From positions 1 to 18,226 of the forward strand of contig JADGPV010000013.1 of the NCBI GenBank assembly GCA_017882245.1: a stretch of DNA of 18,226 nucleotides. Direction: 5' to 3'. Below are positions 14,868-18,226 of the stretch, one piece after another. Each line of letters begins with the position of its first letter. Position 1 is the first letter of the stretch. The position numbers and the translations under genes are program-made. The notes beneath the pieces are model-generated. The model worked only from the letters and a program-made list of their open reading frames with translations. It ran no database searches and was not told the DNA's origin. The DNA comes from Bacteroidales bacterium (GTDB lineage: Bacteria > Bacteroidota > Bacteroidia > Bacteroidales > VadinHA17).

Positions 14868-17798
14868 TCATTTTATCAGGGCATCGTACATCACCTCAAC
14901 CGGATGAAGCGCTTTTCTTCCTGTACCATCAGCAATGTGATGGCGGCATGATGTTCCGGAGGCAGCAATAACGGTTTCCTCCGAAGCGCTCCTGATGGCT
15001 GGAAACAACACCATCTCTCCTATCTTCATGCTCAGGTCATAGTGTTCTTTCTCGTACCCGAAAGCTCCTGCCATTCCGCAGCATCCGTCGTCAATCTCAT
15101 CAACATGATAATTAGCCGGCATCGAGAGCATGCGGCGTGTCGGTCCTGTTGAGGCAATGGCTTTCTGCTGGCAATGCCCGTGAACCAATATCTTTAGTGT
15201 CCTGTCAGTAAACTGTTCAGGAATGATGTTACCCTTATCAGCTTCCCTGCAGATAAATTCCTCAAAGAGGAAAGCATTACGGGCGATTGATCTGGCATCC
15301 TCTTCAAACTGTCTGCCTGCCATCTCAGGATATTCATCGCGGAAAGCAAGCAGCGCTGAAGGTTCAATACCTACCAGGGGACACTCATCGTTAATAATAT
15401 CTTTAAGCAGTTTTATATTGTTGACTGCGATTTCTTTTGCATTCCTGAGCAGTCCCTTCGAAAGGAATGTGCGTCCGCTCTCTTTATGGCGCGGTATAGT
15501 CACATCATAACCAAGACTTTCGAGAAGCATCACTGCTTTAATGCCAATGTCGCTGTCGTTGTAGTTGGTAAACTCATCGGCAAAGAGGCACACACTGCCT
15601 TTAGTGTGGGCAGGGCGCTTCCTTATTTTATTGTGCCTTTTCTCCCATTTACGCAGCGTGACAGGCGACAGGGCAGGTATGGAGCGTTTCAGTGAAAAAC
15701 CTACCATGCGTTTAAACAGCGGCGTGTCCGTCAGGAAGTTTGTCACCGGGCGAACTATCATTCCCGGAACATACAGTCTTGGCAGCCATGCTATCAGCCA
15801 TGCGCGGAAAGGAACGCCGCGGATATCATAATAGTGCTGCAGGAACTCAGCCTTGAACTTAGCCATATCGACATTGGACGGACATTCAGATTTGCAGGCC
15901 TTACAGGAAAGACATAGGTCCAGTACCCGGTACAGCTCCTCATGATCAAAATGGTTTTTCCTGTCAGCCCTGGTCAGAAATTCCCTCAGCATATTTGCCC
16001 TGGCCCTGGTCGATTTATACTCATCACCTGTTGCCATGAAGGTGGGGCACATTGTACCACCCATAAGGGCACTTTTACGGCAGTCGCCTGAGCCACTGCA
16101 TTTCTCTACAAAATACAGCAAGCCCTTTTCTTCAGGGAAATCGAACACCATTCCTGGAATCCTGGTTCTGACCCCGGATGAATATCTGAGGTTTTCCGTT
16201 ATCGGGGGAGTGTCGGTGATCTTGCCGGGATTAAAGACATTGTGCGGATCCCAGGTATTTTTCAGTTCCGTGAGGAGGTTGTAATTATGCCTGCCCAGCA
16301 TAAGAGGTACAAACTCTCCCCTCAGCCTGCCATCGCCGTGCTCGCCACTTAGTGAGCCGCGGTACTTCTTGACAAGCTGAGCCATGCCATCGGCGAGACC
16401 GTGGAATATCCTGACATCATCAGCATTCCCCAAGTCAAGGAGAGGACTCAGGTGCATCTCACCTGTGGCGATATGTGCGTAATAGGCACAGCTGATACCG
16501 TACTTATCAAGCATCTGTCCGACTTCTGCAATGAAATCCGGATAGAGCTCGGGAAGAACGGCGGTGTCTTCGATGACCTGCACACTTTTCCTTGAACCGG
16601 GAATATTAAGAAGCACACCCAGGCCTGCTTTTCGGAGCTCCCATACCCTGGAGATCTCGCCTGCACCGGTGTAGACGGGGAAATGGTAACCGTAACCTGC
16701 ATCGGTCATATCTTTCTGAATGGCTGCCGCAGTCAGCTCAATCTCTTCGACAGTCGGTCTGAGTATCTCTATCAGAAGTACAGCCTTTGGATCACCCTTT
16801 ACAAAAAAGCGGTTCCTGTTCTGCTCAATATTATCTTTTGTACAATTAAGTATGTAATCATCAATAAGTTCGATAGCCGACGGCTGGTGATTAAGAGCTA
16901 GTATATTTGCTCTGACTGCGTCCTGCAGGCTTGAGAAATGAGCGCACATGAGACCTGTTTTTCCCTTGTAAACAGGCACCAGGTTCAGCTTCATTGAGGT
17001 AGTGAATGCCAGTGTTCCTTCCGAACCCGCCAGGAGGGTGCAGATGTTTATCTTTTCTCCGTTTCCTGAAAAAGGATCTGTATAAAGCAGGCTGTCAAGT
17101 GCATAGCCGTTATTGCGTCGCCGGAGCTTAGGATGAGGGTATTCCTTTATTATTTCCTCTGCGTTATGTGAATCAGAGAGAGTATTCCTGAGGTTCATGT
17201 AAATGCGTGTCTCAAGAAGGCCGGGATCTCCGCTGCACTTTGCATTGAATTCATCAGTTGTCAATGCCCTGAAAACAACCTCAGAACCGTCAGAAAGCAC
17301 CGCTTCCACTTCAAGGATATGATCTCTTACACTTCCATGGATTAAGGAGTGTGCACCGCATGAGTTGTTACCAAGCATGCCTCCCATGCAGCAACGGTTT
17401 GCTGTTGAGGTCTCAGGTCCGAACTGCAGTTCATACGAGGCAAGATACTTATTCATCTCACCAAGGATGACGCCAGGCTCAACTTTGATCCAGTGCTCTT
17501 CCAGGTTAAATTCAAGTATACGCTTCAGATACTTTGAAATGTCAACGACTATGCCGGGCCCAACCACCTGCCCTGCAAGAGAAGTACCCGCTCCGCGCGG
17601 GATGACAGATGTTCCCTCACTTCGGGCAAATGCAATTATTTTCCTGATATCATCAGTGCAGGCTGGTCTTGTTACTGCCAGAGGCATCTCACGATACGCA
17701 GATGCATCCGTAGCATAAAGGATACGCTGTGTCTCATCAGTGTAAAGATCACCTTTAATCTCCTTCCTTAACCTCTCAAACCTGGCCTCCGGATTCAT
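14868..17798 (-). CDS. FAD-linked D-2-hydroxyacid (D-lactate type) dehydrogenase fused to Fe-S/CCG domains
   Basis: This 976-residue oxidoreductase resembles the YdiJ and D-lactate dehydrogenase fusion enzymes (about 950-1020 residues). The FAD-binding part carries PRGAGTSLAGQ (67-77), P-E-T-S-T-A-N-R-C-C-M-G-G (128-140) and the active-site S-G-E-H487-G-D-G-R. Next comes a ferredoxin-like segment with C567, C573, C584 and C629-x2-C632-x2-C635-x3-C639-P, suited to two iron-sulfur clusters. The C-terminal GlpC-like part has G-H-C-Q-Q (874-878) and D-D-G-C-C-G (903-908). It would oxidise a D-2-hydroxyacid and pass electrons to the respiratory chain from the cytoplasmic side of the membrane. It starts 20 nt after the transporter gene and precedes the NagB/LmbE-like gene by 28 nt, so all three are probably co-transcribed. 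Because MurNAc breakdown yields D-lactate, that is the favoured substrate here; D-2-hydroxyglutarate or glycolate are alternatives that sequence cannot exclude. Confidence 0.88.
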   Translation of the reverse strand: MNPEARFERLRKEIKGDLYTDETQRILYATDASAYREMPLAVTRPACTDDIRKIIAFARSEGTSVIPRGAGTSLAGQVVGPGIVVDISKYLKRILEFNLEEHWIKVEPGVILGEMNKYLASYELQFGPETSTANRCCMGGMLGNNSCGAHSLIHGSVRDHILEVEAVLSDGSEVVFRALTTDEFNAKCSGDPGLLETRIYMNLRNTLSDSHNAEEIIKEYPHPKLRRRNNGYALDSLLYTDPFSGNGEKINICTLLAGSEGTLAFTTSMKLNLVPVYKGKTGLMCAHFSSLQDAVRANILALNHQPSAIELIDDYILNCTKDNIEQNRNRFFVKGDPKAVLLIEILRPTVEEIELTAAAIQKDMTDAGYGYHFPVYTGAGEISRVWELRKAGLGVLLNIPGSRKSVQVIEDTAVLPELYPDFIAEVGQMLDKYGISCAYYAHIATGEMHLSPLLDLGNADDVRIFHGLADGMAQLVKKYRGSLSGEHGDGRLRGEFVPLMLGRHNYNLLTELKNTWDPHNVFNPGKITDTPPITENLRYSSGVRTRIPGMVFDFPEEKGLLYFVEKCSGSGDCRKSALMGGTMCPTFMATGDEYKSTRARANMLREFLTRADRKNHFDHEELYRVLDLCLSCKACKSECPSNVDMAKFKAEFLQHYYDIRGVPFRAWLIAWLPRLYVPGMIVRPVTNFLTDTPLFKRMVGFSLKRSIPALSPVTLRKWEKRHNKIRKRPAHTKGSVCLFADEFTNYNDSDIGIKAVMLLESLGYDVTIPRHKESGRTFLSKGLLRNAKEIAVNNIKLLKDIINDECPLVGIEPSALLAFRDEYPEMAGRQFEEDARSIARNAFLFEEFICREADKGNIIPEQFTDRTLKILVHGHCQQKAIASTGPTRRMLSMPANYHVDEIDDGCCGMAGAFGYEKEHYDLSMKIGEMVLFPAIRSASEETVIAASGTSCRHHIADGTGRKALHPVEVMYDALIK

Positions 17799-17818
17799 AA
17801 CCGTGTCTTCAGTCCTGT

Positions 17819-18226
17819 CTATTCTTTCTTTTTCAGTCCGAACGCGGGATCTATCTTAAGAAATTTTATCGCAATTAATCCTGGTACTGCACATAGGATC
17901 ACGTAAACAAAGAAGTGCTGATAACCGCCGAGAAGCTCCAGCATTTTACCGGATACCATACCCGGCAGCATCATCCCCAGAGCCATAAGCGAAGTGCCAA
18001 TGGCAAATTCTGCAGTCTTGTATTTGCTCTCTCCCACAAAATGAAGCATGTAAAGCGAGTAGCCTGTGAAACCGAATCCGTATCCGAACTGCTCAAGGGC
18101 TATAGAGAGATAGATGCCTATATTGCCAGGCATTGGCTGGGTAAATGACAGGAAGATATAAACACTGATAGGAATGTTCATGGCAAGGGCCATAAACCAT
18201 ATCAGTTTCTTCAGTCCGTACTTTGA
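17819..18226 (-). CDS. MFS transporter, AmpG-like, C-terminal part (5' partial)
   Basis: The frame is open to the right edge, so only the last 135 residues are visible; the ATG at 18193 lies inside a membrane segment (the preceding codons read S-K-Y-G-L-K-K-L-I-W-F) and is not the real start. About four hydrophobic helices, probably the last ones of a twelve-helix MFS protein, are seen, ending in a basic tail K-K-K-E. The K-Y-G-L-K-K loop is the usual MFS interdomain-type loop (D/R-x-x-G-x-R/K), and the F-G-Y-G-F-G-F-T-G-Y and Y-K-T-A-E-F segments look like those of AmpG-related muropeptide or sugar permeases of Bacteroidota. It would sit in the inner membrane and import muropeptides or amino sugars. 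It is the first visible gene of the unit that continues with the dehydrogenase and the NagB/LmbE-like protein. The MFS call is solid; the AmpG affinity rests on partial sequence and context. Confidence 0.75.
   Translation of the reverse strand, partial: SKYGLKKLIWFMALAMNIPISVYIFLSFTQPMPGNIGIYLSIALEQFGYGFGFTGYSLYMLHFVGESKYKTAEFAIGTSLMALGMMLPGMVSGKMLELLGGYQHFFVYVILCAVPGLIAIKFLKIDPAFGLKKKE

Noticed and set aside
1..18226. Searched for tRNA or rRNA genes, CRISPR arrays, insertion sequences and phage or defence genes
   Set aside because: None seen: the window is filled by metabolic and transport genes with short gaps, and no repeated spacers, transposase motifs or cloverleaf-like sequences were found by eye.

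Overview
The window looks like a chromosomal stretch of a Bacteroidota genome, most likely from the order Bacteroidales. The support is a SusC/SusD outer-membrane pair, lipoprotein signals ending in L-[IT]-T-G-C, a promoter with the Bacteroidales-type TAnnTTTG box, mostly weak or absent Shine-Dalgarno sequences, and moderate GC content. It is densely coding: no gap exceeds about 110 bases. I see no RNA genes, insertion sequences, phage genes or CRISPR arrays.

Layout. (1) Bases 1-3368, plus strand: the 3' part of a membrane-anchored ATP-grasp ligase-like gene, then a complete M3-family metallopeptidase (Dcp type). A strong hairpin at 3374-3402 separates this pair from the convergent unit that follows. 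(2) Bases 3448-11140, minus strand, read right to left: an NlpC/P60 lipoprotein endopeptidase, a dipeptide epimerase with a lipoprotein signal (1 nt after the endopeptidase stop), SusC, then SusD. A good promoter precedes the endopeptidase and the hairpin terminator follows SusD, so this looks like a four-gene operon. (3) Bases 11243-12505, plus strand, divergent from that operon: a secreted DUF1343/GH171 protein of the NamZ exo-beta-N-acetylmuramidase family. (4) Bases 12512-18226, minus strand, read right to left: the C-terminal end of an AmpG-like MFS transporter, a large FAD/Fe-S D-2-hydroxyacid (D-lactate type) dehydrogenase, and a NagB-like/LmbE-like fusion protein.

Taken together, blocks 2-4 read as a peptidoglycan (muropeptide) salvage island. 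The inferred scheme is as follows. SusC/SusD brings cell-wall fragments across the outer membrane. The NlpC/P60 enzyme cuts after the D-Glu residue and releases L-Ala-D-Glu. The epimerase converts this to L-Ala-L-Glu. NamZ removes MurNAc from glycan ends. The MFS protein imports sugars or muropeptides. The dehydrogenase oxidises D-lactate, which is known to be released from MurNAc-6-phosphate by MurQ-type etherases (none is visible here). The deacetylase/deaminase fusion acts on the amino sugar. Individual family assignments are strong. The joint pathway, the SusC/SusD substrate and the extracytoplasmic location of the epimerase are inferences.

The points most worth following up are the SusC/SusD pair wired to peptide-processing rather than glycan-processing enzymes, the lipoprotein-type dipeptide epimerase, and the NagB-LmbE fusion in which a key NagB glutamate is replaced by threonine.
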